From a virus: DNA of 63,327 bases. Both the position numbers and the translations under genes were made by a program. Under the pieces are notes generated by a model. That model saw only the letters and a list, made by a program, of their open reading frames with translations, had not been told where the DNA came from and searched no databases. The DNA is taken from positions 1 to 63,327 of the IMG/VR virus record IMGVR_UViG_3300025325_000020, one strand, 5' to 3'. Position 1 is the first letter of the stretch; every line of letters starts with the position of its first letter. Positions 39,897-47,675 of the stretch are shown piece by piece.

Positions 39897-41561
39897 ATGG
39901 ACGGAAACGAGCAATTGATCGAGCGCGCGGAAGAAAACGTAGAGCGCGTGAAAGAAGCTTCGAAACAGCCCCGCTTTGCAAGGCCGAAGCCGGGCCAGTT
40001 CTACTCCTCGGTCTACGGCTGGGTGCAGGCCGCCGGGCAGGACGAGCCTTCTTACAAGCCCGATTCCCGCCTGCGGGATAAGTGGCTGCGCAGTTTCATC
40101 AAGCGCGAGCCGTATTTCCTGGGAGTGTTCAACAGCGTGGTCGATATCGACAGTAACCGCGGCTGGGAGCTGGCCGGTGGGCGTAACCAGGTGAGGCGCT
40201 TCACCGGCGTGCTGCATAACTGGCTGGTGGCGCCGGGCGTGCGCGGCTGGCGGCCGGGAGTTAAAGCGGCCGCGTCCAGCTTCTACGGTGCCGACATCGC
40301 CACGGTTATCGAGAATGGCCGGGATGGGAAGAACGGTCCGCTCAGGGGCTTCTACCACGTCGATCCGGCCCGCTGCCGCCTGACCGGGAAACAGGACGCC
40401 CCGCTCAAATACAACCCGCCGGCGGGCAAGGTCCAGGACTGGGCCGAGAGCGACTTCATCCGCGTCACGTCCCTGGTCGAGACCGCCGAAGAGATGAACG
40501 GGCTGTGCTATTCCGCCGGCAGCCGGGCGCTGGAACTGGCAAAGCTGATGGTGGCCGTCTACCAGCACGACAGCGAGCAGTTGGGGGCGCGCGCTCCCAA
40601 GGGCATCTTGCTCCTCCACGGCATCTCCGAAGAGCAGTGGGAAGACACCCTGAAAGTGCGCGGCGAGAAGCTCGACAGCCTGGAGCGGGAATACTACGGC
40701 GGCGTGCAGGTGCTGGCAAGCGAGGGTCTGGAGCAGATCGACGCTAAACTAGTCGCCCTCTCGCAGCTCCCGGCCGGTTTCGACATCGAAAAGTTCACCA
40801 ATTTGCTCATGTATGGCTATGCCCTGATCGTGGGCTACGACGCCCGCGAGTTCTGGCCGGTCTCCTCCGGGGCGCTGGGCACAGCCTCCGAGACCGAGAC
40901 CCAGCACCGCAAGGCCTCGGGCAAAGGCGGAACCGATTTCGCCCTGGGCCTCCAGGAGCAGATCCAGCGCCCGGACGTGCTGCCGCCCACCCTCCATTTC
41001 GGCTTCGAGCAGAGGGACGAGGAGTCCGATATCCTGGAAGCGGAGGTGGCGCTGGCCCAGATCCACAACGTGCGCGAGATGTTCGAAGCCGGGCTGCAAG
41101 CCACGGGGACCGGCATCATCGACCGCGAGGAGGCCCGCTCGCTCCTGGCCGAATCTGGCGTCATCCCCCACGAATGGACCGAGATCGAAGAGGATACCAA
41201 GGCCACCGATACCCAGGAAGCCCGGCTGAAGAGCAGACTGGAAAGGCTGATGGAGAATGAGCGCATCCAGCGGGCGGTGGAGCGATTCCCGGACGAGCCT
41301 TTAGTCGCCTACCGCTGGCCGGCCAACCGCACAGTAACCCTGGCAAAGCGCGCCGCCGACGCCCTGCCGCGGGGTTGGGTCATGCCCCGGCTGAAGAACC
41401 GGGCGGAAGGGGAAACCCTTTACGAAGACCCGGACGGCGATTTTACCATCACCGAAGGAGACGTGGACCGCGCCGTGGAGAAGGCCGGGCGGGTGGAGGC
41501 GGAGATTGCAGAGGTACTGGAGGCGTCTCCATTGCCTGCGGAGCAGGAAGGCGAGGCATGA
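39897..41561 (+). CDS. Portal protein
   Basis: 554 aa from ATG 39897 (GAGGAG). Size, position after the terminase and content fit: an N-terminal clip/wing region with FYGADIATVIENG, a long helical part (DKWLRSFIKREPYF...; QLPAGFDIEKFTNLLMYGYALIVG), and an acidic C-terminal tail. It forms the dodecameric DNA channel of the head. ATGA overlap with the next gene. Confidence 0.85.
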   Translation: MDGNEQLIERAEENVERVKEASKQPRFARPKPGQFYSSVYGWVQAAGQDEPSYKPDSRLRDKWLRSFIKREPYFLGVFNSVVDIDSNRGWELAGGRNQVRRFTGVLHNWLVAPGVRGWRPGVKAAASSFYGADIATVIENGRDGKNGPLRGFYHVDPARCRLTGKQDAPLKYNPPAGKVQDWAESDFIRVTSLVETAEEMNGLCYSAGSRALELAKLMVAVYQHDSEQLGARAPKGILLLHGISEEQWEDTLKVRGEKLDSLEREYYGGVQVLASEGLEQIDAKLVALSQLPAGFDIEKFTNLLMYGYALIVGYDAREFWPVSSGALGTASETETQHRKASGKGGTDFALGLQEQIQRPDVLPPTLHFGFEQRDEESDILEAEVALAQIHNVREMFEAGLQATGTGIIDREEARSLLAESGVIPHEWTEIEEDTKATDTQEARLKSRLERLMENERIQRAVERFPDEPLVAYRWPANRTVTLAKRAADALPRGWVMPRLKNRAEGETLYEDPDGDFTITEGDVDRAVEKAGRVEAEIAEVLEASPLPAEQEGEA

Positions 41562-41884
41562 GCCCGGCTATTCCGCCCACCCTGCCCGCCGCCCCGGCCG
41601 TCCGCTGCGAGAAGTGCGGCCATGCCATCCCCCTGGCCAGGCTCTCGCCCACTATGCGCGCCGTAGAGGGCCGGACCGGCTGCTACGACGTGGGCTTCAT
41701 CTGCCCCGCCTGCCGCAACTTTTACCACGCGGCTTACACCAACGACACGCTGATGAGCATGCAGCGGCGCATCGAGAAGATCCGCAAGCGTGAGGGCCGT
41801 GTCAGGCTTCTGCAGAAGTATAAAACCAAGTTCGAGCGGTTTCAGATCGAGATGGATATAGCGCTCAAGCCAGAGTTGACATGA
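41558..41884 (+). CDS. Zinc-ribbon protein in the head module
   Basis: 108 aa from ATG 41558. CEKCGH and CPACRNF form a ribbon, and the C-terminal half is a basic coiled coil (MQRRIEKIRKREGRVR). It is coupled on both sides by ATGA between the portal and head-morphogenesis genes. Confidence 0.6.
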   Translation: MSPAIPPTLPAAPAVRCEKCGHAIPLARLSPTMRAVEGRTGCYDVGFICPACRNFYHAAYTNDTLMSMQRRIEKIRKREGRVRLLQKYKTKFERFQIEMDIALKPELT

Positions 41885-42525
41885 GCTGGTACTGGAACCC
41901 CCGCTCCCACCGCTATACCTGGCAGAACGGCTCCGCCCGCTTCCTGGCCCGCGACCAGGTGCTGGCCTGGGTCGAGCAGCTCATCGACGCCGGCGGCGGC
42001 GCGGCCGACACCCTGGCAAACCTGGTCGCCAATGGCAGGCTCGCCGCCCCGGATTGGCTGGACAGCATGCGCCGCGAGATCAAGGACGCCTGTATCCAGC
42101 AATATCTTCTAGGCATCGGCGGGCGCAGCCAGATGGCGGCGGAGGATTGGGGTTCCATCGGCGGGATGCTCAAAGAGCAGTACGGCTGGCTGAAAGGCTT
42201 CTACCAGGAGGTGCTCGCCGGAGACCTGTCCGAGGCCGCCATCGCCATGCGCGCCCGCATGTACATCAACAGCGCACGCGAGGCCTACGAGCGCGCCCTG
42301 GGCAGGGTAGCCGCCCGAGCTGGCATGGACGAGGAGTCCTGGGCGACCGGCTTCGTCAGGACCGAGCATTGCGAAGACTGCCTGGGCTACGAGACCGAAG
42401 GCTGGCAGGAGATCGGCCATTTCCCCACCCCGGGCGATGGGTCTACCATCTGCCTGACGAGCTGCCATTGCAGCAAACATTATCGTAAAGCATCCAGCGG
42501 AGAGGAATTGTGGGAAACAACATAG
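41881..42525 (+). CDS. Head morphogenesis protein (Mu gpF-like)
   Basis: 214 aa. The C-terminal block CEDCLGYETEGWQEIG...FPTPGDGSTICLTSCHCSKHY is the Cys-rich signature of minor head proteins of this kind. Such proteins sit near the portal and help prohead assembly. The last 16 codons are repeated just downstream (42529-42576). Confidence 0.8.
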   Translation: MSWYWNPRSHRYTWQNGSARFLARDQVLAWVEQLIDAGGGAADTLANLVANGRLAAPDWLDSMRREIKDACIQQYLLGIGGRSQMAAEDWGSIGGMLKEQYGWLKGFYQEVLAGDLSEAAIAMRARMYINSAREAYERALGRVAARAGMDEESWATGFVRTEHCEDCLGYETEGWQEIGHFPTPGDGSTICLTSCHCSKHYRKASSGEELWETT

Positions 42526-42576
42526 CCCAACATTATCGCAAAGCATCCACGGGAGAAGAGCTGTGGGAAACAACAT
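42476..42576 (+). repeat. 48-bp tandem duplication at the head-gene end
   Basis: Copies 42476-42523 and 42529-42576 differ at six bases. Read in the head-gene frame, they give KHYRKASSGEELWETT and QHYRKASTGEELWETT, with four of the five changed codons silent. The second copy supplies the GGAGAAGAG and GTG start of the next gene. Confidence 0.85.
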
Positions 42577-42823
42577 CGTAGCAGACAACGGCCACGGGGC
42601 AAGGGCAAAAGTGGATCCCCGCGGAGAATCGGTCAAGGTCGAGGCCACCGGATTGGTGAGGATCGACGGCATTGCCTGTTTCAAGCGCGTCGAGCGGGCC
42701 GGCAAAATCTACCTGCAATTCTGCGACAACGACCGGCTGCGCGCTTCCTGCCGCGGCACGCGCCTGGTGGAGGTGCCCCTGGAGTCGTTGTTCCAGATTT
42801 TAGAGATGGAGAAAAGGCAATGA
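42563..42823 (+). CDS. Small hypothetical protein
   Basis: 86 aa from a GTG inside the second copy of the 48-bp repeat. The C-terminal ~50 residues are beta-rich (GLVRIDGIACFKRVERAGKI...). It overlaps the epimerase gene by 4 nt. Its function is unknown. Confidence 0.55.
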   Translation: MGNNIVADNGHGARAKVDPRGESVKVEATGLVRIDGIACFKRVERAGKIYLQFCDNDRLRASCRGTRLVEVPLESLFQILEMEKRQ

Positions 42824-43743
42824 AAATCATGATCACCGGATCGCGGGGTTTCGTGGGCGCGGCAACCAAGGATTATCTGGACCATATTGTCCAGAAAGGG
42901 AATTCCCACCCTTGCCAGGCGCTCGACTATGACCTGATGGACGGCCTGGACATTCGCGACGCAAACCAGCTCAAGGAATTCGCTAAATGCCATCGCCCTG
43001 ACCGCATCCTCCACTTAGCCGCCATCGCCCGCTTTGCCGACGCCGACAAAGACCCGCTTTTAGCCTGGCAGACCAATGTATTGGGCACGCAGAACGTGGT
43101 GGACGTGGCCGCGCGCTACCACATTCCCCTGGTATACGCATCGACTGGCTCCGCCATCATGCCGCTGGACGAGTTCGAGCCACCGTACAAGGAATTTCTC
43201 CCCGCGCGCGGCAACTCGGTGTACGGCTGCTCGAAAGCGTTGGGGGAGTGCATCGTGCGGCAGCATACCCCCCATATCATCCTGCGCTATGCCCACCTGT
43301 ACGGGGCGGAGAAACGCCATCACGGTCTTATAGGCGGGTTCCTGGATCGGATCGGGAGGGGACTTCAGCCAAGGCTGTTTGGGGGCAGGCAAAGCAACGA
43401 TTTTGTTTACATAAAAGATGTTGCACGAATAAATTATCTGGCGCTGGCTTCGAGCTGGGACCGCTGGAACCAAACCTTCAATGTCGGCTCCGGACAGGAG
43501 CTTTCGACGGAGCAGGCCGGGGAAATTATATGCCGGGTCGCCGGCTACACCGGAGCTATCGAGCGCTTGCCCGCACGCACGGTCGATCCGGGCCGGTTCA
43601 TTTTCGATACCGGCAAGGCCGCTGAATGGCTGGGTTTTGAAGCGGAGTTCGATTTCGAGAGCGGCCTGGCGGATATGATGGGGAAGGCGGAGAAAGCCGG
43701 GCAGGGAATGACAGTGAACGTGGAAGCGTTCATGAGAGGATGA
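42820..43743 (+). CDS. NAD-dependent sugar epimerase/dehydratase (extended SDR)
   Basis: 307 aa. Rossmann motif TGSRGFVG, then ILHLAAIAR, the active-site Ser/Thr region YASTGSA and catalytic Y-x3-K in VYGCSKALGE, then FNVGSG. It interconverts or dehydrates nucleotide sugars. It lies inside the head genes, coupled by ATGA to the previous one, and belongs with the methyl/sulfotransferase and glycosyltransferase genes at 47.7-50.9 kb. Confidence 0.88.
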   Translation: MKIMITGSRGFVGAATKDYLDHIVQKGNSHPCQALDYDLMDGLDIRDANQLKEFAKCHRPDRILHLAAIARFADADKDPLLAWQTNVLGTQNVVDVAARYHIPLVYASTGSAIMPLDEFEPPYKEFLPARGNSVYGCSKALGECIVRQHTPHIILRYAHLYGAEKRHHGLIGGFLDRIGRGLQPRLFGGRQSNDFVYIKDVARINYLALASSWDRWNQTFNVGSGQELSTEQAGEIICRVAGYTGAIERLPARTVDPGRFIFDTGKAAEWLGFEAEFDFESGLADMMGKAEKAGQGMTVNVEAFMRG

Positions 43744-43754
43744 AAGGAATGCCC

Positions 43755-44033
43755 ATGAGTGTCTTCACCTTCCCGCTTGACGAAGGCCAGGATAGAGAAA
43801 AGCTAACCGCGCTTATCCAGGAATTGGCAAATCTGACCGGATCGGCGGTGACCATCCGCGACCAGATCAGTGTGTGCACCAACTCCACCCGCCTGGCGAT
43901 CATTCTCAAGCACCTGGCCTGCGACGATCCGCGTGACGGCGTGACCGGAGACGGCGCGCCGGTCAAAAGAAGAAGAGCCAGACGAAATAACGGCATGGGA
44001 AAGGAGAGCGAGCCGGCCTTACAAAGCGGATAG
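43755..44033 (+). CDS. Small hypothetical protein
   Basis: 92 aa from ATG 43755 (AAGGAA upstream; an ATG at 43740 overlapping the epimerase stop is the alternative). It has a helical centre and a basic tail (KRRRARRN). No family was recognised. It is followed at once by a promoter. Confidence 0.5.
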   Translation: MSVFTFPLDEGQDREKLTALIQELANLTGSAVTIRDQISVCTNSTRLAIILKHLACDDPRDGVTGDGAPVKRRRARRNNGMGKESEPALQSG

Positions 44034-44062
44034 TTGCATTTATAATTTATTTATGCTATACT
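44034..44062 (+). promoter_or_regulatory. Promoter upstream of the capsid genes
   Basis: TTGCAT (44034-44039), 17 nt ending TATGC, then TATACT (44057-44062). The extended -10 is as in the promoters at 21258 and 36191. Confidence 0.65.
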
Positions 44063-44112
44063 TTTACAGAACTTGCAAGCTTTCAAGGCCGTAACCCGTT
44101 ATTGAGGTGGTG

Positions 44113-44142
44113 AGCCGTTCGGAGCAATCCGGGCGGCTTTTT
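44113..44142 (+). terminator. Terminator in the capsid-operon leader
   Basis: A 10-bp stem (arms AGCCGTTCGG and CCGGGCGGCT, two G-U pairs), 6-nt loop, five T residues. It lies ~45 nt after the expected start of RNA from the promoter at 44034. Confidence 0.75.
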
Positions 44143-44154
44143 GCGTATAGGTGT

Positions 44155-44310
44155 ATGGACTTCTTCAACTCCCGTGAATTCTGGATCGGTGTGCGGCAGG
44201 CGCTGCTTATGCTGGTGGACTTGTTAGAGCGGGGCCTGGCCGTCTCGCCGCGTACTTCCGAGCTGCGCAAGGCCGTGCGGGAGAAGAACCGGGAGACCGA
44301 AGCGGCCTGA
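44155..44310 (+). CDS. Small conserved phage protein
   Basis: 51 aa: FFNSREFWIGVRQALLML, then VDLLERGLAVSPRTSELRK. The pattern recurs in short proteins next to capsid genes of other phages. It starts inside the leader between two terminators. Confidence 0.6.
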   Translation: MDFFNSREFWIGVRQALLMLVDLLERGLAVSPRTSELRKAVREKNRETEAA

Positions 44311-44361
44311 GCAGGGGCGGGCTTTATGCCTGTCCTAATTGAATATTGGCAGCCCTAATCG

Positions 44362-44413
44362 AGCGCCGCGTTTCCGTGGAGCCTCACCTCCCACGGAGAT
44401 GCGGCGCTTTTTT
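44362..44413 (+). terminator. Strong terminator directly before the protease-scaffold gene
   Basis: Outer arms AGCGCCGC/GCGGCGCT, inner arms TCCGTGG/CCACGGA, then six T residues. It ends 22 nt before the ATG of the head protease gene, so capsid expression needs read-through or antitermination. Confidence 0.8.
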
Positions 44414-44435
44414 ACTTTCGGCTCAAGGAGGACGT

Positions 44436-46199
44436 ATGAATTTCTTCCAGGCACTCGAACAGCGCGTGCGAGCGATCGTGGTGGATACACTCAAAAAGCG
44501 CGCGGTCAAGGACGTGGATGAGTGGGACGGCAGCGCCGCCAATTACGATGATACCGCCGCCTATTGCTCCGCCTGCCTGATCGATGTCAACCCGGCAGGG
44601 GAAGACAAGAAGCAGTCCCTTTGTATGCTGCCCGTGCGCGGCCCCGGCGACGAAGCGGACACCTACGTGCGCCAGGCTGTGCACGCCGCGGCCGGCGGGC
44701 ACGGCATCAGCGCGGTCGAAAAGCCGGAGGGGGTAGAACAGGAGGCCTGGGACGCGGCCAAGAAATCCGCTGCCAAGAAGTTGGTCGCCGCCTACAAGGA
44801 AATGGACGAAGACGCGCCCGAGGCCGTCATGGACATGGCGGATATGTCCGCCGACGAAGAGCGCTCGGCTGCGCAGCTCCGCGCTATCGGCTCCTGGGAC
44901 CTGCGCGACCAGGTGCAGGTGCAGGCCAACGAGAAGTTCGGCATGGACGCCTGGGCCTGGGTTTCGGACATCTACCACGACAACGGCGGGGAAGTCTTCG
45001 CCGTGATCGCCTACGAAGGCAAGCTCTACCGGGCGCCGGTCACCATCGAAAACGACGCCGTGACGGTTGGGGATACCAGCGAAGTCGTGGTGGAATTCAG
45101 GCCATCCGGCGCGGCCGGGGAAGAGGAAGAAGGCGAGGCAGCGCGTGCCCGCACCCGTTACACCGTCCAGCGCCAGGCCGATGGGAAAATGCGCTGGTTT
45201 GCTACTTCGTGCAGCGCGGTGCTCAACCGGGTGGGGGAGATAGACAGCCGGGATCTCTTCGACAGCTTCATCGCCAAGATCGAGGAAACGGGCGAATACC
45301 CCTACCGCTGTTTCTACCATTTGAAGGAGCAGTTCCGCACCGGCCAGTGCGATTTCGTAGCGCGGGACGGCAACTTGCTCATCACTTCGGGCGTGTACGA
45401 TGACTCAGATCTTGCCCGCGCCGAGATCGCCGCCCGCATGGCCAGCCCCGAAACCTGGGGAGATTCCATCAGCTATTGGGCCACCGAGCCGGAACTGGTC
45501 GAGGTGGCCGGCGGCATCCGCATCCCGGTCTACCGGTCCGGCATCCTGGAAGAGATTTCCACCGCCCCGGAGAGCGACGTTGCCGCCCTGTACACCGGGG
45601 GCACCCTCAAGAAGGAGGAAAGACGCATGTTGACAGGAAAATCACTCGAAGCGTTCGTGGCGCTGTGGGGCGGCGACGAAGACAAGGCCAAGGGCTGGCT
45701 GGAAAGCAACGTGGACGCCTCCAACCGCGCCATCGAAAGCGAAGGCCAGATCGCCCGCACGGCCCCGGCAGAGACCTTAGCTGCCCCGCCGGCCGAGTCG
45801 CCCGCCGCTCCCGCTGCCCCTGCGCAGCCAGGAACTGTGGAGATCGACGAAGCGGCCACGTCGGCCATCGCCCGCGCGATTGCGAGCGACACGGCGTTCC
45901 AGGAAACGCTCTCGGCCTTGGTCGCCCGCCAGCTCGAGCCCATCGTTACCCGCATCGACGGCACGACCCGCTCCATCCAGGAGATGAGCGGGCGCCATAC
46001 CAAGGCGGTCAAGGGGCTGGAAGATCGCCTGGGGGCGCTCGAGCTCGACGAGGACGAGAAGAAGCGCGCCTGGCAGAGCGATCTGCCGGCCGCGTCCCGC
46101 TTGCAAGTCACCTACCGCCCGCGGGAGAAGCCCGCGGGTGAAGCTGAGCCAACCTATGCCGACCGGGCCTCCGAGACCCTGGCGGCGATGGGGTCATAA
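44436..46199 (+). CDS. Prohead maturation protease fused to scaffold
   Basis: 587 aa from ATG 44436 (AAGGAGG). The N-terminal ~130 residues (WDGSAANYDDTAAYCSACLID...) are of a type common in phage head proteins. The middle part, with WGDSISYWATEPELVEV...GILEEISTAPES, resembles the Ser protease of prohead proteases. The C-terminal ~170 residues form an Ala/Pro-rich linker and coiled coil, as in scaffolds. Protease and scaffold in one chain just upstream of the capsid gene is usual. Confidence 0.75.
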   Translation: MNFFQALEQRVRAIVVDTLKKRAVKDVDEWDGSAANYDDTAAYCSACLIDVNPAGEDKKQSLCMLPVRGPGDEADTYVRQAVHAAAGGHGISAVEKPEGVEQEAWDAAKKSAAKKLVAAYKEMDEDAPEAVMDMADMSADEERSAAQLRAIGSWDLRDQVQVQANEKFGMDAWAWVSDIYHDNGGEVFAVIAYEGKLYRAPVTIENDAVTVGDTSEVVVEFRPSGAAGEEEEGEAARARTRYTVQRQADGKMRWFATSCSAVLNRVGEIDSRDLFDSFIAKIEETGEYPYRCFYHLKEQFRTGQCDFVARDGNLLITSGVYDDSDLARAEIAARMASPETWGDSISYWATEPELVEVAGGIRIPVYRSGILEEISTAPESDVAALYTGGTLKKEERRMLTGKSLEAFVALWGGDEDKAKGWLESNVDASNRAIESEGQIARTAPAETLAAPPAESPAAPAAPAQPGTVEIDEAATSAIARAIASDTAFQETLSALVARQLEPIVTRIDGTTRSIQEMSGRHTKAVKGLEDRLGALELDEDEKKRAWQSDLPAASRLQVTYRPREKPAGEAEPTYADRASETLAAMGS

Positions 46200-46224
46200 C
46201 CATCCTTTACGGAGGAAGAACGAA

Positions 46225-47604
46225 ATGAAAACAAATCTCGTGCAAAGGACCCGCACGGCCCCACCGCCAGTCGGGAGAGCTGCTTCGATCGGCGGGCGAC
46301 CCGTCCGGCGCGACCGGGGCGATCTGACGGTGAGCGCCTTAGCCACCATCTACGGCTGCTGCGGCTTGTTCGACATGTGCTCGGACGCCGACCTCATGTC
46401 GCTGACTTTCGAAGGCGCCTCGCCTTTCCTGGACTGGATCGGCTGGGAGCGCACCGACGTGTGCGTGATCAAGAAAAACTTCATCACCTTCGTGCGCGCC
46501 GAAGGCAGCCAGGGGGCCGAGACCGCCGGCTGGCTGGCCGACCCGTGCGCCGACCCGCACGGGGTCGAGTGGGGCGAGTGCGATTTCACCTTGACCGACT
46601 TCGCCCGCCTGCGCCGCTCGGGTCCGACCCGCGACATCACCAAGACCGGCCTGCGCTACTGCGACATCCAGCCGCGGTACAGGCTCGACGGGACGCGCAT
46701 CGACGACGACCGCGAGTACGACATGGTGCTGGCGTTGGAAGTCCTCATGCAGGACTTGAAGGACATGGCCGTCTCCGGCAACGCGGCCACCCCCGGCCAG
46801 TTCGACGGCCTCGAAAGGCTCATCAAGACCGGCTACGTCAACAGCCACGGCCGGCGCTGCACGGCCATGGATTCGGTCGTGATTGACTGGAACAACAACG
46901 GCATGGACGGCGGGGCCGGTATCACCTGGAACGGCCTGCCGGTGGCCGCGACTTATTCCTTCGTCGAAGTGCTGCGCGCGGCCTATAAGCGCATCCGCCA
47001 TCGCATCCGCATGGCACCCTCCCTGGCCGCGCAGAGGCTCAACGTGGGCGATATCGTGCTGGTGCTGCCCGAGGACTTCGTGGACTGCGTGCTGGACGCC
47101 TACACGTGCTGGAGCGTGTGCGACGGCACTTCCACCAACCTGGTGGCGCTCAACTCGCTCGAAGGCCGCCGCTTCCGCGACAGCCTGCTGGGCGGCATGT
47201 TCGGGGGCGGGCGCATCTTCTTGGACAGTTTCGAGATCCCCGTCCTGCCCTACGACTGGGGCCTGATCAAGGGGCCGAACCATTTTGACGCTTACCTCCT
47301 GACGGGCCAGGTGGGCAATATCAAGGTTTTGCAGGGCCAGTACAACGACATGGCCCCGGTATCGGCCAAGCGCGCCGACCGCTACAACACGGACGGCGGG
47401 CGTATTTTGACCTGGCGCGAGGACGATCACACCTGCGAGCAGCAGATCGTCGAGATGCAGCCGCGCATCCTGGCCTGGGCGCCCTGGGCGGAAGTCCGCT
47501 TCCAGGATGTCAACTGCGCCGTGCCGGGCGGCGTGATCGGGCCGGATCCCTGGGAGACGAGCTTCTTCCCTGAGGGCTCCTTCTCCGTGGCGGCCTGCCC
47601 GTAA
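46225..47604 (+). CDS. Major capsid protein
   Basis: 459 aa from ATG 46225, with a strong GGAGGAAGAA site. Position after the protease-scaffold, size and the absence of enzyme motifs support it. Many Cys and Asp residues are present (IYGCCGLFDMC; DPCADPHGVEWGECDF), unusual for an HK97-fold capsid and perhaps giving metal or disulfide stabilisation. A 14-bp hairpin follows the gene. Confidence 0.8.
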   Translation: MKTNLVQRTRTAPPPVGRAASIGGRPVRRDRGDLTVSALATIYGCCGLFDMCSDADLMSLTFEGASPFLDWIGWERTDVCVIKKNFITFVRAEGSQGAETAGWLADPCADPHGVEWGECDFTLTDFARLRRSGPTRDITKTGLRYCDIQPRYRLDGTRIDDDREYDMVLALEVLMQDLKDMAVSGNAATPGQFDGLERLIKTGYVNSHGRRCTAMDSVVIDWNNNGMDGGAGITWNGLPVAATYSFVEVLRAAYKRIRHRIRMAPSLAAQRLNVGDIVLVLPEDFVDCVLDAYTCWSVCDGTSTNLVALNSLEGRRFRDSLLGGMFGGGRIFLDSFEIPVLPYDWGLIKGPNHFDAYLLTGQVGNIKVLQGQYNDMAPVSAKRADRYNTDGGRILTWREDDHTCEQQIVEMQPRILAWAPWAEVRFQDVNCAVPGGVIGPDPWETSFFPEGSFSVAACP

Positions 47605-47631
47605 GCCTGGTGGTTTTCATCTGGAAATAGT

Positions 47632-47665
47632 CACCCTGGTCCTGGTGTTTGCCAGGACCAGGGTG
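47632..47665 (+). other. Strong hairpin after the major capsid gene
   Basis: A perfect 14-bp stem (47632-47645 with 47652-47665) and TGTTTG loop without a T tract. It may stabilise the capsid mRNA or reduce read-through into the sugar genes. Confidence 0.7.
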
Positions 47666-47675
47666 GGGAGCAGCT

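Noticed and set aside
46339-47430. Antisense frame opposite the major capsid gene
   Set aside because: His/Arg/Gly-rich shadow sequence without a recognisable domain.
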